A DNA stretch of 44,103 nucleotides, taken from NCBI RefSeq assembly GCF_000002075.1, contig NW_004797363.1, positions 223,144 to 267,246 on the forward strand, in the 5' to 3' direction. The position numbers were made by a program, and so were the translations under genes. The notes under the pieces were generated by a model. That model was given only the letters and a program-made list of their open reading frames with translations. It searched no databases and had not been told where the DNA came from. Shown here one piece after another: positions 31,998 through 43,650 of this stretch. How positions within the stretch are numbered: the stretch's first letter is position 1; every line of letters starts with the position of its first letter. The stretch comes from Aplysia californica (taxonomy: Eukaryota; Mollusca; Gastropoda; Aplysiida; Aplysiidae).

Positions 31998-33500
31998 TTA
32001 AATTGTAATTATCTCATTTTGTGTAATTTGGCCCCAAACCGGCATTTCTAACTGCCTCTTAACAATGTTGTGCATATCATGGCACACGTCATCACCCAAC
32101 TTCAAAAGATGGGGTGCAATTTCTCTCATTTTGGCCTGAAATTCATTGTGCACCCTGTAAAACACATCTGCCTGGTAACATAATGGCATGCTGTTCGGCG
32201 TAGTTGACAATGAAGTCAATAACTTTTCGGATTTCATGAAATTTCAAAGCTTTTGATTGCAACTTTGATTTGTTTCCATTAATGGCTGCTGAATTGGACA
32301 GAATGGAAATCAAATTTGTTATGGATATATTATCCTCTCTTAACTTTGCCATGACTGCCTCAAAAACTGTTGTGGCATTAACTACTGTCATTTCCACACA
32401 GAGGAATATAAATGGGTCACTGACTTCTGCAGGTCGTCACAAAAGAAGCACACCAGAATGTTCAAAACTCTTTTCTGGCATCCCTTTGATGTACTCTCAT
32501 CCAAATTTATGAAAGAGGGAACCTTCCTCATGCTTAAACACAAGTCTCTTATGTTCAACAGCTGCAAGACCATACTTTGTCTTATAGGTTGCAGTTTGTC
32601 TCTCCATGGACAGGAGGGAGAGGGTTTTCTTGTCACGGCGTAGCTCTTGGACCTGTTTTATGAGATGAGATGTCACACTGTGGGGCAGGTTGTGCTCTGC
32701 AAGGAACGAACAGACAAGAGCTTCATAGTTTGTAACCCTGTCTGCTCTGTGATAGACACAGGACTAGGGGCCGGAATTTGCTGTGATTGGGAGTCTGACT
32801 TTGAATTCAGATCTGATCACCATTTTGTCTGCTGGCTGCTTGCAGCGAATATAGACGGGAGGGGCTGGTTGCTCAAGTGCGCTTTCTTGTTGGACTGGGG
32901 CACAGCAGTTTTGGAATTTTTGTGAAGGGCCTTTTTCCCAGATGAACTGTAGTTGATTTTGTCGCGACAGTACAGACACACCACAACACCATCATCAGTC
33001 AATTTCCTCACGTAATTCGATGTGAACTCGCCGGAATCATCATTTTCATCTAACCATTGCCACCTAAATTTATTTGATGTTCACACTCACGCTCGAGGAA
33101 CGCTCCAATACTGAAAATTGCTCCATTATGAATGAACACTTTTCCTGTCATCAATCACTTCGATCTTTCACTGTACCTTCTGTCCTATGGTAATAAATCC
33201 AACTTGAATTGAAAACAAACACAGCAACAAGCGTGACAGCGTCGTTATCAGGCTAGTTAAGCCAGCGTCGAGTGGGCGCTCAATTTTCCGATGTAAACTT
33301 CCGGCTCGGGGCTTCTGGGACATGCAAATGAGGCAGTCGGTTCGTACTTCATTTATTTCGCTTTTTTTTCCGGCCGGCCGGATCACGGACGATTTAGGGA
33401 TTTTTTTTTCGGGCGTCGGATCGCGGACACGTGTTGGCCCGACCAAATGGCAAGTCTGCCTGAAAAAAGGGAAAAAGCCGGAAGATTTACATCCCTGTAT
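31998..33500 (-). mobile_element. BED-finger / hAT-type transposase remnant
   Basis: Minus-strand blocks, N to C: RKLTDDGVVVCLYCRDKINY with SSGKKALHK (BED-type finger, about 33011-32900); VPSFINLDESTSKGCQKRVL and FFCDDLQKSVTHL (about 32540-32400); ITNLISILSNSAAINGNKSK (about 32330-32250); APHLLKLGDDVCHDMHNIVK (about 32120-32050). This order is that of BED/hAT-like proteins with NLVSILMDS and DIDGDxCHHxHN motifs. The upstream end carries GATTTACATCCCTG at about 33486-33499, which read in reverse is CAGGGATGTAAATC, a plausible hAT terminus. The matching left end was not found, and the frames are broken in several places. Confidence 0.75.
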
Positions 33501-33559
33501 TTTGATAAAGACACCAAGGGGCATTTTACAATATCGTTTAGCTCTGTTCTGTTAAATCC

Positions 33560-34820
33560 TTCCTAATCTATAATTGAAAAACAGTAACAAATGCTGAAGT
33601 CCTTGGTTCTCATTCGGGCGCTTTTTTTTTCTTTTTCTCAAAACTAAAAAAAAAAAAAGACCTGGGTGCTCGTGGAATGATGCTGACAAAATGTACAGTG
33701 TTGAGTAAAGTCATCAAAAAGGCTATCTTTTGTATACAATGGAATTAGTATGAAGGACCTAGCAACAAAATGCATTGGCAGGGTAGAATTGCTGGCCAAA
33801 ACTTTTGTTCATACACAAAGCTATCATATGAATATATTCTTTTTTTTTTTCATAGAACTTTTTATTTTCTGTCAGTTCACAATGTTAAACAACATTTAAA
33901 TACAAAACATGGTTTGAGCACAGTTGACCACTGAAATAACACATGCTGCATCTTTTCGGAGCTTGTGCTTTGTCATGGGGCCTTTGTTCCATTATTGTTA
34001 ACCTATTTTTGTCATATGTTTTATTGTGAATGATATTTTGTGTATGGTGAGGAAGTCATTTTTTCTAGAGAATTGAAATTGATATTTTCAGCCTTTTTTA
34101 TAAGCATTATTTGTCATGTTGTAATGTGCAAATGTACAGGTAGGTGAAAGGTATAGCTTAGTGATGACTGATTATTCTATTTTTCTACCTTTGGATCTAC
34201 TGTATTGGTGAGCAAGTTGGTTGAATTATTGCTTCATTTCTCTTAATGATCCCAGAGTAAAAGAATTGAAGAGATTTTTCTGAGCTCACATGCTCACTTG
34301 AAGTGTTAAAAAAATCCCAGCTTATTTTTGCTTTTTAAAAAAAAACTGTTCCTTGTTCCTTTGATCACTCCTAGTTTTGCCTTCTGTGTCGTCTTTTTAA
34401 AAGATTTGTACACAGTGTTCTCTTTGGTCACCTTCTCTTTCTACAGCAGAATCTTGAATGGGTTTATAAAATACAACTTGACTTATTTTACATTAATTCT
34501 AGATACTGGTAATGGTAATTTAAAACAAAAAGATATTTGTGTGGGCCCACAGTAAAAAGCAGTTTAACCTTCAGAATAAAAGTTTTCAGTTAACTTCCCC
34601 GGCATAGAGTACATGCATTTCTGAGTATTTTGCACTTTTTTGAGTCAGTTCGGATAAGTAGGAGCTGATATAGGGCGTTTTTTGTAGCACAGGGGTCAAA
34701 AGTGACAAGTGGAAAAAATTGGATTTAAAGTTTTGAAACCAGAAAAAAATAACACAAAACCAATGAAAACATCAAAGTAGACCAACAAAACAGAAGCTAT
34801 AGTGTGAAGGAACACCAACA
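33560..34820. other. spacer, nothing recognised
   Basis: A/T-rich DNA with poly-A and poly-T runs between two transposon remnants. No gene or repeat was recognised. Confidence 0.55.
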
Positions 34821-36171
34821 ACCATTCTCACATGCATTTAGTGTTAGTTTTGCAGCTTTTTCACACGCCTTTTGTATTTTGTTTGCCCTTTGGGCATCCC
34901 TTTGCATGCTTAGGCGGTGGTTGGTCTGAATCTGGTTCTTTTTGTTCAGGTACTGCAACTACTCCAGGGGGTACTTGGGGCTGGGAGCAAACAAGTTCCT
35001 TTGAGGGATCACTTGCAAACTCTCTGATGTCATTGTAGAGGTACCACTGTCTATCATTAGACAGGCCTGGGGGCTTGATGATATCTGGAAGCTCAGTCGG
35101 AAATTGGGGGGGGGGGGACGGAAGAGAATTTGTGACGTCTCATCTACATTGACATGCTCCTTCACTGTCACTTATGGGGAGTTGGTGAAGATAGAGTGGT
35201 GGAAAGACTTCACTATCTGCAGCTTGGAAAAATGTGGAGTCAGGACACCTGACCCGTCGTAGGTCGGAATGTTGGAATCTGCATCATTTTCCCATCGGAC
35301 GATTGACGACATTCATTTGCACTGAGTTGTTGGTTGTGCGTTCAATGTCATGAAGACAGTTGACCTCCTCCCTCTTCAGCCGATGTTTCAGTAGGCTGTA
35401 TCCTCCATCTGGTGAGACTTTGGTATGGCCTGCAATCAAGAAGCTGTGGCTGACCTTTGTGTTGCGACCTGTGAGACATCGCCAGGAGAGGTACCACATC
35501 ATGTAGTTGTTCTTGTTCTGACCTGACGCGTTATCAGCATGCAGGTACAGTTCACGTTCCCCGAGAGAGTTATTCTCTGAAAAGTCATACAAGTAAGAAA
35601 TGACGGAATTTGCTCCCTTGCCGCAAGCATGGGACTCGTTAATCAGGTAGTTAACTTACAGCTGCTTCACTTCAGAGTTCACGCCAAGCAAGCCGCACTT
35701 CCTTGGTGTTTTAAAGTATATAGGGCCAGGCTGCTGTGGGCTGCTTGGATAATGTGTTTATTGAGCAAAGTCAAAATACACATGGTTCATACCGATAGAG
35801 CAGTATGGGTGTCGTCTAGGTTCTCGTGTAGCAATGTCTGGTTGGTCTCGAACTTGTTGAACGATTTCTTTGTAGAACTGTTGTTCTGTTTGTATGACAT
35901 GCAGGTGATGTTCCAGAGCTCGGACCTAGTTCACCTTTTCCTGATCCGGCCTGTTTGCCGCACGAACCATTTTCCTAGTGGTCTCTTGACACTGCCAGCA
36001 CAAGTCACCTGCAGGTGGCATAGTGCGGATGAACGGCACTAGCTGCTTCCAAAGATGCTGGAAGACCAAGAGGCTCACGTCCTGATTTCCATTAGATTGA
36101 GCAACCTGTTTGTACAGGTCATAACCATGTTTTTTGGTGCAGCTAGTCGGCAGCAGCTGGGCATCTTGTCA
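34820..36171 (-). mobile_element. DUF7869-type mobile-element protein remnant
   Basis: The minus strand shows, N to C: WKQLVPFIRTMPPAGDLCWQ with CWQC; NHVYFDFAQ and HYPSSPQQPGPIYFKTPR; GKGANSVISYLYDFSENNSL; LYLHADNASGQNKN with YMMWYLSWRCLTG; FLIAGHTKVSPDGGYSLLK; and YDGSGVLTPHFSKLQ. These match a protein family annotated with DUF7869 that I know as high-copy in cnidarian and mollusc genomes. FDFAQ and HADN look like paired Asp motifs of an RNase H-type fold; that is an inference. The copy is broken by a few disruptions and is cut at its N-terminal side by the SINE at 36172. It is a fossil copy. Transposon class is unknown to me. Confidence 0.75.
35105..35119. repeat. poly-G tract
   Basis: A G run of about 13 inside the DUF7869 remnant. 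Confidence 0.85.
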
Positions 36172-36667
36172 GTGGGGACTCTCATGGCCTAGAGGTTAAA
36201 GTGTCGGTCTCTCATTCAAAGGTCCCAGGTTCGAATCTGGGCAGCGACCGAAAAATTTTCTTCTGTAAAATTGTCTCGTTTCACCTCTTTTTCTGCTCTC
36301 TAGCAATGTTCTGTCATCTGCTTTCGTCTCCTCTTTCTGCCCCCCACCCCCTCACCTGGACTCCTGACTCTTTGTGCTCCTTGGCTACTTTTTACTGCTG
36401 TCTTTCAGCCACACCCCTGATCTTTTGGTTGGAAAGATCTACACCTAGCCTTGTTGGACAAGGGCGAAAAATCTCAGAGGGCCCGTGTGCAAGTTGCGCA
36501 CGTTAAAGATCTCTTGGTGGTCTAAATTCGATAAGAGTAGGCTTCGGCCGCCACCCGGGCAAAATTCAAAATTTCCTACCAACTAAAAGTATTAGGTGTG
36601 TCCCGCGCGCTCATATGACCTTATGCAGTTGCGAGCGCCGTAAAATACTTGCCAAAAAAATAAAAAA
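36172..36667 (+). mobile_element. full-length tRNA-headed SINE with the shared 3' tail
   Basis: The head reads CATGGCCTAGAGGTTAAAGT (A box TGGCCTAGAGG), an anticodon-like CGGTCTCTCATTC, and CCAGGTTCGAATCTGG (near-perfect B box). A long body contains a C/T-rich zone and GTTGCGCACGTTAAAGATCT. The tail is CATATGACCTTATGCAGTTG..GCGCCGTAAAA plus an A-rich end. Intact boxes and a good A tail suggest a young copy. It sits inside the DUF7869 element. Confidence 0.88.
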
Positions 36668-39644
36668 TGGCAACTTTGATTTGTTTCCATGTGTATGAGG
36701 AGTTACACCATTTTTAACCAAGTGCAAAATTAAATTTTCAAACTTGTCTCTTTTAAGGCAGTGAAGAAAAAGGAACTAATCCTTGCAAATTTTTTGGCTT
36801 TGATGATAATAATCTATCTTAATCCGCTCCCGTTCTTTCTGGGCTCCATTCTTTGTGCTAACAGTCTGATCACTTGTATGAATACCAACTGCAGCTTAGT
36901 AAGGATGGCTGTATCGTAAGCTTCCTTACTCTGACTTATCTCGAGAAAGTTTTGCTGGCAACTGATGAGGTCCTCGATGCTGAAGTAGGAGAAGCATGGA
37001 TTGCTGTTGTTGCCTTTGCATTTGCACGGTTCAGAGGGGAGACGAGAGGCTGTAGCCCGTATAGGGGTATGTGATGTTACAACTACTTGTTGGGCTGCGC
37101 TTGGGCTTGGGGGCGAGAATCAAACCCACAATGTGAGTAGTTACAGCGGGAGTGAATTCGGGCTGTTCCAAATCCAACTCCTCATCTGAGAATAGAAAAA
37201 AAAAAATCTGAAAGCTACCACTCATTTCAATTTTTGTGAAGCAGCCTTGATCTATTACAGTCTTGCTCAGAGGACAATACACAATTTTAACTTTGCCAAG
37301 CAGCTTTGAATGTGATGATGATTGAGATCACAGAGAGAAACACAGTGACTACTGAATTACTAGCCATCTGGGTTTAGCTATGCATGGACGCAACAGCTAG
37401 AAATTTAAATCTGGAATCTGTATTCATCCGTGTATGGTCTTTTAATTAATTTGATACCAAATACAGTGGTGTTGGACGGGTAGATGCTGTACAAAACGCG
37501 TCCTTGTCGCAACGTCTTTCCAATCCAAAACCAGGGCAAAATCGGGATTTTTTAAAGTTTGTGTATGGTGGAGAAATATTTTAAAAACAGGTATTTATGA
37601 CCCGTTTTTAACGTTGTTTTCACTGTCAATAGTTGCTAGACATGTTAAGGAACTCAAATCTGATGAAAACCCAAATCCCTTGTTGGGGTCCATCTTTCGC
37701 TTTAAAAGCCTGTATCTCGGTTGTATAAACTGTGACTTAAACCAGGTTTTCCTGTGCGGCCCACACATTTGCAAGATGGCTCACATTCAAGATGGTTTCA
37801 AAATGTCTCCACTCCTTTTTACATCAACTTGTTTCTCTTACTTCTTTCTGAAAATATAATAAGAATGTACTGAAAGTAGCTTTTGTAATTCATGGAAGAT
37901 CACAAAGCCATATCACTTTTATCAGACAGTTTATGGAACACAGCTGGGTGATTTCTGTTGTGAGGAAAGCTTTTTGGAAGTTTCTTGAGTTTATTGACTA
38001 GTCTGGGTTTTTAAAAATAATTTGGAATTTATTTATTTTTATTTTGCATGATAAGTACTGAGATTTAGTTGTCAGGGTCACCATCACCGCTCTCTGAGTC
38101 AGTGCAGTGTATGAAAAACAGGCTGTGCCTGATGTATCTCTAGTGAGCTGTGTGGAAGGAAACCAGCAGCGTCTGCTGGACTTGGGGACTTTTCACCGTC
38201 AGTCCACCTACTGCTTTTATGGTGTATGTAATGATAAAGCTCTTGTTCTTGTCGCAAAAGACGAAAGTTCTATTCCTATGTAAAAAGCATATTATATTGG
38301 TTTGGCATTCCTATGGCCAGATTTTGTGGATGGTTCCTGAAAGGCAGGATCAAAGTAGCCTGCCTCATAAAAATTATCTGACTTATGATAGGGATGTAAA
38401 ACATTAAATGTCGGTACAACAAGTCGCAGTTGGTCCATCAATACTTGACAAAATTTACTGTTACAATACTGATGTTCAATTGTTTGCCATAATTAATTTA
38501 TAGGTGCATGTGTTACATTACATAGTTTGGGGAGAAAATTTAGGTCAGGAAAAGACAATTCCGTCCAAATTCTTGTTTTCAGTATCAAAGATGTGTGACT
38601 GATGGTAATTACATAACTTGACCAAAGGTTTTTCGATTTCACAGTTCATGATTGTGTATAGTGTTTTTGCATAATGCCAATTTTACAGTACTTTCAGGTT
38701 ATTTTTATGTTGCTTGTATTTCTCTGTTCTGATGCTTTACATTTTTTAAAATGTATTTGGAAGTTGTTTCTTTGAAATTGTATCATGAATATGACTTACT
38801 TTGATTTGTATTTTTCTGTTGTCAAAGATTTTTGGAACTTAGATTTAGTCTTTTGGATGCCTTCAGCTTTTGATTTAATCAAATATGGCTATGAAGCAAA
38901 AGTGGAAGTTGTGGCTAATCTTCACTATGCTGTTTTTCGGCGACTCACATTGTCTGTGGGTACATTTGGCGGAATATGATGTAAGTTACTAATTTTTAAT
39001 AAGACTTTCGCTGAATTTTCATATTGTTAAAAACAATCTTAATAGTAACAGATGCATTCTGTTTGAGTGCACGCATCATTTGCGTATGTGATGTGGAATA
39101 AATAACCGTGCTCCTTGTAGCAGGGGATCAGTGATTAGAAATTATATTATTGCGTAAGTGAAAGCATTTATAGCCAGTCCTCTACACTGCACATGTGCAA
39201 GGGATGTTACTTTTCTGTCAAATTATACATGTCTTGACTTGACTTTGGCATCTTTACTCCATGTGGAAAGTAGAGCCTCGTTGGTCTTTTTTTCTGTTTA
39301 CTTGGTCAAGTTCACATGTTTTGCCGCATCTTTTCAATTATTTCAGGCGTCCTCTTTTGTTTCTCTCCCAGGTCTCCTCTGGGTATTGCCTGTCTCGTGT
39401 CACTAGTCATCTTTTTGCCATATTCATCTCAGCCATGTCTAGAGTATAACTGGATCTGCATGTAATCAAAGAAATGTTGGGATAATACAGCTTTTTTTGT
39501 CTCCTTTGTCGTTTCAGATTTGTCCTTTGAAGAAGATTAAGAATGGATGTTACTTTATTGATGGAATTGGTAGGGCGTGTTGCTCTGTATTACTTCTTTT
39601 CGTTCTTTTTGTCGAAGTCATTATGACTGACTTATCTTGTGTGG
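36668..39644. other. T-rich non-coding DNA, nothing recognised
   Basis: No repeat family copy or coding block could be named. The part just after the SINE may continue the interrupted DUF7869 element, but no homology was recognised. Short open frames are T-rich artefacts. Confidence 0.5.
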
Positions 39645-39845
39645 ACCTGACATAGCTCAGTTTGTATCACGCTGGGCAGTATTGCGGGTGGCCTTGGTCA
39701 AAATCTTCAAGGCGGCATTTTTGAACTTGGATTATTTAGAGAGTTTTTTAAAGCTCTCTGCCCACTTGATTGGGTGTTACAAGATATAGACGTTATCTTT
39801 AGAGGTCTGGCCTCTTTCAATCTTGATAGAGGTGTTAAAATTCTA
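39645..39845 (+). mobile_element. SINE family C, copy 2 (diverged)
   Basis: CATAGCTCAGTTTGTATCACGC aligns with the head of copy 1; AGAGAGTTTTTTAAAGCTCT and TGATTGGGTGTTACAAGATA follow the body, and GGTGTTAAAATTCTACC the tail. Many differences indicate an old insertion. Confidence 0.65.
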
Positions 39846-40924
39846 CCATATCATCATCATAACCTTGTTTGTGTAGTGTCATTACGGGTTTGGAAAAGAT
39901 TTGTACTTCATTTTATGATATCGATAGTACAATATATTTGCTGTTTTTTTATAGTTTGTGTTTCGAGTTTTCTACAGCGTTTTTTTTTTCTTCCCTTCAG
40001 TATGGCTGATCAGGTTTGAGCAGTTAGTCTGGCTTTGGAAAAAAAAAGCCCTGATAGATAACCAGATATAAAGTCATAATAGTCAGTGTTAAAAAGTTTG
40101 GAATGAGGTTGGTTTTCTTTCTGTTCACACACAGGGTATCCTGGCCTGGAGCTAATGAATTCTATGTTGGTTTTTTTCTTTCTTTGTGACTCTCTAGTGT
40201 GTGTTTTGGTCAGAGGTCTAGATTAAATAATTTTGGAAAGCATTTAATAATGTTATGGGGGACCATTACTTCTGCAATAACTTTTATAAGCTTTTCACAG
40301 AAAAATGAGTGATGTGGTAGACTTGGTTGGACACAAGGTCTTGAGTAATTCGAATTAAAATGGGCTGTTCTTTCTTTTTTTACTGATTTCAAGTTATTTA
40401 TTTTTCGTAATGTGGAGTCCTAGAGAGCTTTGATTTGACTCTGATGTTGAGAGTGTGATATTTGAGAGTACTTGGCGCTTACTCTGGCAACAAATAATTT
40501 TTTAAAGGACTTTTTGGACTGAGCTATGGGCTTCTGTGAAAGTTGTTTGTCTACACAGTACAGAACCAGAACACAGACTGATGTGGATAAAAAAGTTTTG
40601 GTAGAAAGAAAGATCATTTTGGTTTTCTAGCAATGTAATTATGTTACTCCCTGTATGTTAATGTGTGGCTTTGGCGCTTATTTGTTTGTTTCTTAATCTG
40701 CTTTTTGTGCGGTAGTGTTACACCAAGTATTTGATATTTCTTTCGCAGGTCATCTGAATTTGATTTTGTTTTGTGGATTTTCTTGAATCTTATGTCTTGT
40801 GGCAGTTTCTTGTGATATAATGTTGACTGAAATAATAAAGATTCATAGTGATGCCTCACTGCGTGTTGTTACAATGTTGTTCTTTATTTCGTTTCCTTTT
40901 CCTTTTATTTTTTGTAGGAATGTT
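39846..40924. other. spacer, nothing recognised
   Basis: T-rich DNA. AATAAA at 40838-40843 could serve as a polyadenylation signal for a plus-strand transcript, but none is demonstrated. Confidence 0.5.
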
Positions 40925-41045
40925 CAAGGTTCTCCACCCACATGGCATGGCCTTATTGTAGATGGATGTTAAATTCAGGGATTCTGTCTCTTCTGTAACT
41001 GTAAGCTTACAGTGCAGCGTTGAAAGGGGTGATTAACGTATACAT
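40925..41045 (+). mobile_element. SINE family C, 3' fragment (copy 3)
   Basis: GGTTCTCCACCCACATGGCA, then TTATTGTAGATGGATGTTAA and GTTGAAAGGGGTGATTAACG correspond to the body and tail of copy 1. The tRNA head is missing, as in 5'-truncated insertions. Confidence 0.65.
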
Positions 41046-41087
41046 TTTATAACGACTGAACTTGTCCCAAGATAACCACCCGCGGGT

Positions 41088-41262
41088 GGTTGGCAGGTGC
41101 TCTGGTGGTGCTTGCTCCTTCTTTCCTACTGTATCAAACATCTCTCATCCTGATCTTTCCTCCTTTTTTGTTTTAGTTACTTTCTTGTAACGTCTCTTAT
41201 CTTCAGCACTTATAAATGTGACCTAATTCTGTTACAAGTGTCGTAAAACTTTTAAAAAATTA
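41088..41262 (+). mobile_element. SINE-like repeat family B, copy 3
   Basis: GGGTGGTTGGCAGGTGCTCT, CTCCTTCTTTCCTACTGTAT, then GTGACCTAATTCTGTTACAA..GTGTCGTAAAAC and an A-rich end. Confidence 0.8.
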
Positions 41263-41483
41263 AAGATGACCACCCATTGTCAAGGAGAAAAAAGGGGTCA
41301 TCATAGACAGATGGCCCTGTTGGACAGTGTCATTATCAAAATGGAAAAAGCTCAAGGAGGAAAGTAGGAAGTGGTCGTTGTTTGTCTGGCACAGGTGGTC
41401 CTTAGAACAGGTTTGACTGCACCTCTGTAATAAGCATTGAAGTTGCGGCCGTTTTACAAATTAATATACAATGTAATAACATA

Positions 41484-41907
41484 TGTGTCACGATGATGTG
41501 GAATCTGGCGCTCATCAATTTTTGAGTAAATGGGGTTAATAATGTCATCTTGTTCGTTTGTCTGGTCTATATTTTAGATGGAAAATAGAAGTGGAGATAT
41601 TTGCCACTGAAAGAGGTGGGGATAGCCTGATTTCACAGGCAAATAGGTGAAAAAAAATGGCCGTCAAATTTTGTTATCTTCCGATGATCGAGAGTCCTTG
41701 AAGAATGAAAATTTATATATTTTTTGGGGGGTCTTTATTGAACGTTTTTCCAGTAAAATCAACATAAAAATGTGTTTTTATATCGCTATAAAAGTTGTTG
41801 AGCTGAAGAATAAAAATTTATAAAAAATTGCCAAAACGGTCGAAAAAAGCCAATATCATGGATTACATTATTTTGACGAGCGCCTGATTTCACCACGATG
41901 CCACACA
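41484..41907 (+). mobile_element. 430-bp MITE, copy 4
   Basis: It starts TGTGTCACGATGATGTGGAA and ends with the inverted form ..TTTCACCACGATGCCACACA. TA flanks both edges (41482-41483 and 41908-41909). The ends share GGCGCTC(A/G)TCAA. It is 424 bp with no transposase. Confidence 0.9.
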
Positions 41908-42204
41908 TATAAAGAAGGGTGCTCTTGTGAGATCTGCCTCTTTTACTTTTTCATTGTTGTTACTGTCCTTGTGGTACCTAAACTTATTATCTATCTTTTT
42001 GTCTGTTATTCTTTTTAAATTTGAAAACCTGAAGAGATGGGTGCCAGGGAAAGATCGGGGTAATGTTGCTGTTATGAGAGCATCCGAGCAATGGCAAACC
42101 ATGACTGCTGATATCTAGCTCTATTTCAGATTGATACTTGATGATGATGATTCTTATCAGCTATCTTGATGCCAGTAGCTGATGGGCACTAGATCTAATA
42201 TATA

Positions 42205-42345
42205 TATAGTGTGGTTGCAGGCGGTTGGAGGGCGCTGTGTCTTTATTATTTCTGTTTTGTCTGTCTGTTCATAAGCTTTTTTCCTCAAATCAAAATTACT
42301 TATTACTGTTGCGAGCGCCGTAAAACCTGTACTAAAACTAAACTA
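42205..42345 (+). mobile_element. SINE-like repeat, family B relative with the shared tail
   Basis: GCAGGCGGTTGGAGGGCGCT, a T-rich TTTCTGTTTTGTCTGTCTG, then TTGCGAGCGCCGTAAAACCT and ACTAAAACTAAAC. The head is the same type as 43478-43560 (GCGGGAGGTTGGAGGGCGCC). Confidence 0.7.
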
Positions 42346-42596
42346 ATATCAAAATTAGTGTGGTCTTTTCCTTCCACTTATTCGCGTGTATGTGTATCAT
42401 TATTTTTCTACTTTTCCCCGTGACAAAATGTGAGTGTTGTCTGTGCCCTGCTGACTCTTCCCCACAGTGACAAGGTACAACATAATTTCTGTCTCAAAAG
42501 TTTGTTTTTCTTCTACTTCTAGCTTTGTATGAGTATAAAATTTGTGACCATGCTCTTCTCTTTAACTTTAATTCTAATTTTGTTCCTGATTTATGT

Positions 42597-42790
42597 TGTG
42601 GGTGGTTGACGGGTGCTCTGGTGTGGTTTGCTCCTTCTTTCCTATTCAAAAATCTGTCGTCTCTTTCTCCCCTCCTTCTTTTTTGTATTTGTTACTCTCT
42701 TGTAACACCTCTAATCTTCGGCACTTATGACCTTATTGTGTTGCAAGCGCTGTAAAACTCTTACGAAAACTAAAACTCTTACTAAAACCC
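42597..42790 (+). mobile_element. SINE-like repeat family B, copy 4
   Basis: TGTGGGTGGTTGACGGGTGC, TTTGCTCCTTCTTTCCTATT, GTTACTCTCTTGTAACACCT, then TATGACCTTATTGTGTTGCA..GCGCTGTAAAAC. A CCCCCCAAAA-type tail follows. Confidence 0.85.
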
Positions 42791-43129
42791 CCCCAAAACC
42801 CCCCCAAACCCAACTGATTTATTAATGTTGACCTCCCACTCAAACCACTAATTTTTTAGAAATACTTTTTCCTTGGTAAGGCCTCCTCACAGACGACATG
42901 GCGTTTACTCTTAACGAGTGACTTACTGTTTTGGGATTCGTTTATGAGTCATTAAGTGGCTGGGATGTGAACAGACATTGCGTAAAGTGGGGTTTCGGTT
43001 TCATAGCGTAAAACACGAAGAGGAATATTTGGAGTCAAATGGTTTATGCATTATGCTCAAGGCCATAGATAAAACGTGAACATGATGATGTATGAGTGAC
43101 ACATCCCCCTGAGCCTTTGTTTTACTAAG

Positions 43130-43305
43130 TTTTAGGGCACTTGCAACACAATTAGGTCACGTCACAAGTGCCGAAGATTAGAGATGTTACAGGAGAGTAA
43201 CAAACAGGAGAAAAGGAGGACAGATAACGACGATAAATATTTGATAGTAAAGAAGGAGCAAACCACTCCAGAGCACCCACCAACTACCAACACCCTCAAA
43301 AAACC
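43130..43305 (-). mobile_element. SINE-like repeat family B, copy 5 (reverse)
   Basis: Read in reverse it gives GTTGGTGGGTGCTCTGGAGT, TGCTCCTTCTTTACTATCAA, GTTACTCTCCTGTAACATCT and the tail GTGACCTAATTGTGTTGCAA. It is inverted relative to copy 4, about 340 bp away. Confidence 0.85.
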
Positions 43306-43477
43306 ATGTGCAGTTAGAATAGATTGCACCAATTCACTGAATTTCTGGGAAGGGGCGAGTGGGAGTGGAGAACGGATGAAATCATCTCCCCATCGTTAAA
43401 TAAAACGATGACGATTTTTGCATCCCAAATTGGGAAATACATGTTACAGTTAAAAACCTCACACTCGTACAGCGGGA

Positions 43478-43599
43478 GGTTGGAGGGCGCCATTGGTAGC
43501 TAGGTTCTACTTCTTTACTTCCCCTCTATTGTTTCTGTCTGTCTCTTTGTCTGTCTATTAATCTGTCTGTCTGCCTGTCTGCCTGCCTGTCTGTCTGCC

Positions 43600-43650
<51 letters not shown>

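Noticed and set aside
31719-32008. Frames with a polyproline stretch
   Set aside because: Produced by the poly-C tract at 31901-31928; no homologous sequence on either side.
36187-36255. A functional tRNA gene
   Set aside because: A and B boxes are good, but the sequence runs into a long SINE body with the shared tail and the acceptor arms do not pair convincingly.
39518-39545. Possible terminal exon (GTTTCAG|ATTTGTCCTTTGAAGAAG)
   Set aside because: The acceptor-like sequence is fair, but no upstream exon, family match or phase support exists.
43552-43650. CRISPR-like array
   Set aside because: It is a TCTG tetranucleotide microsatellite in eukaryotic DNA with no spacers.
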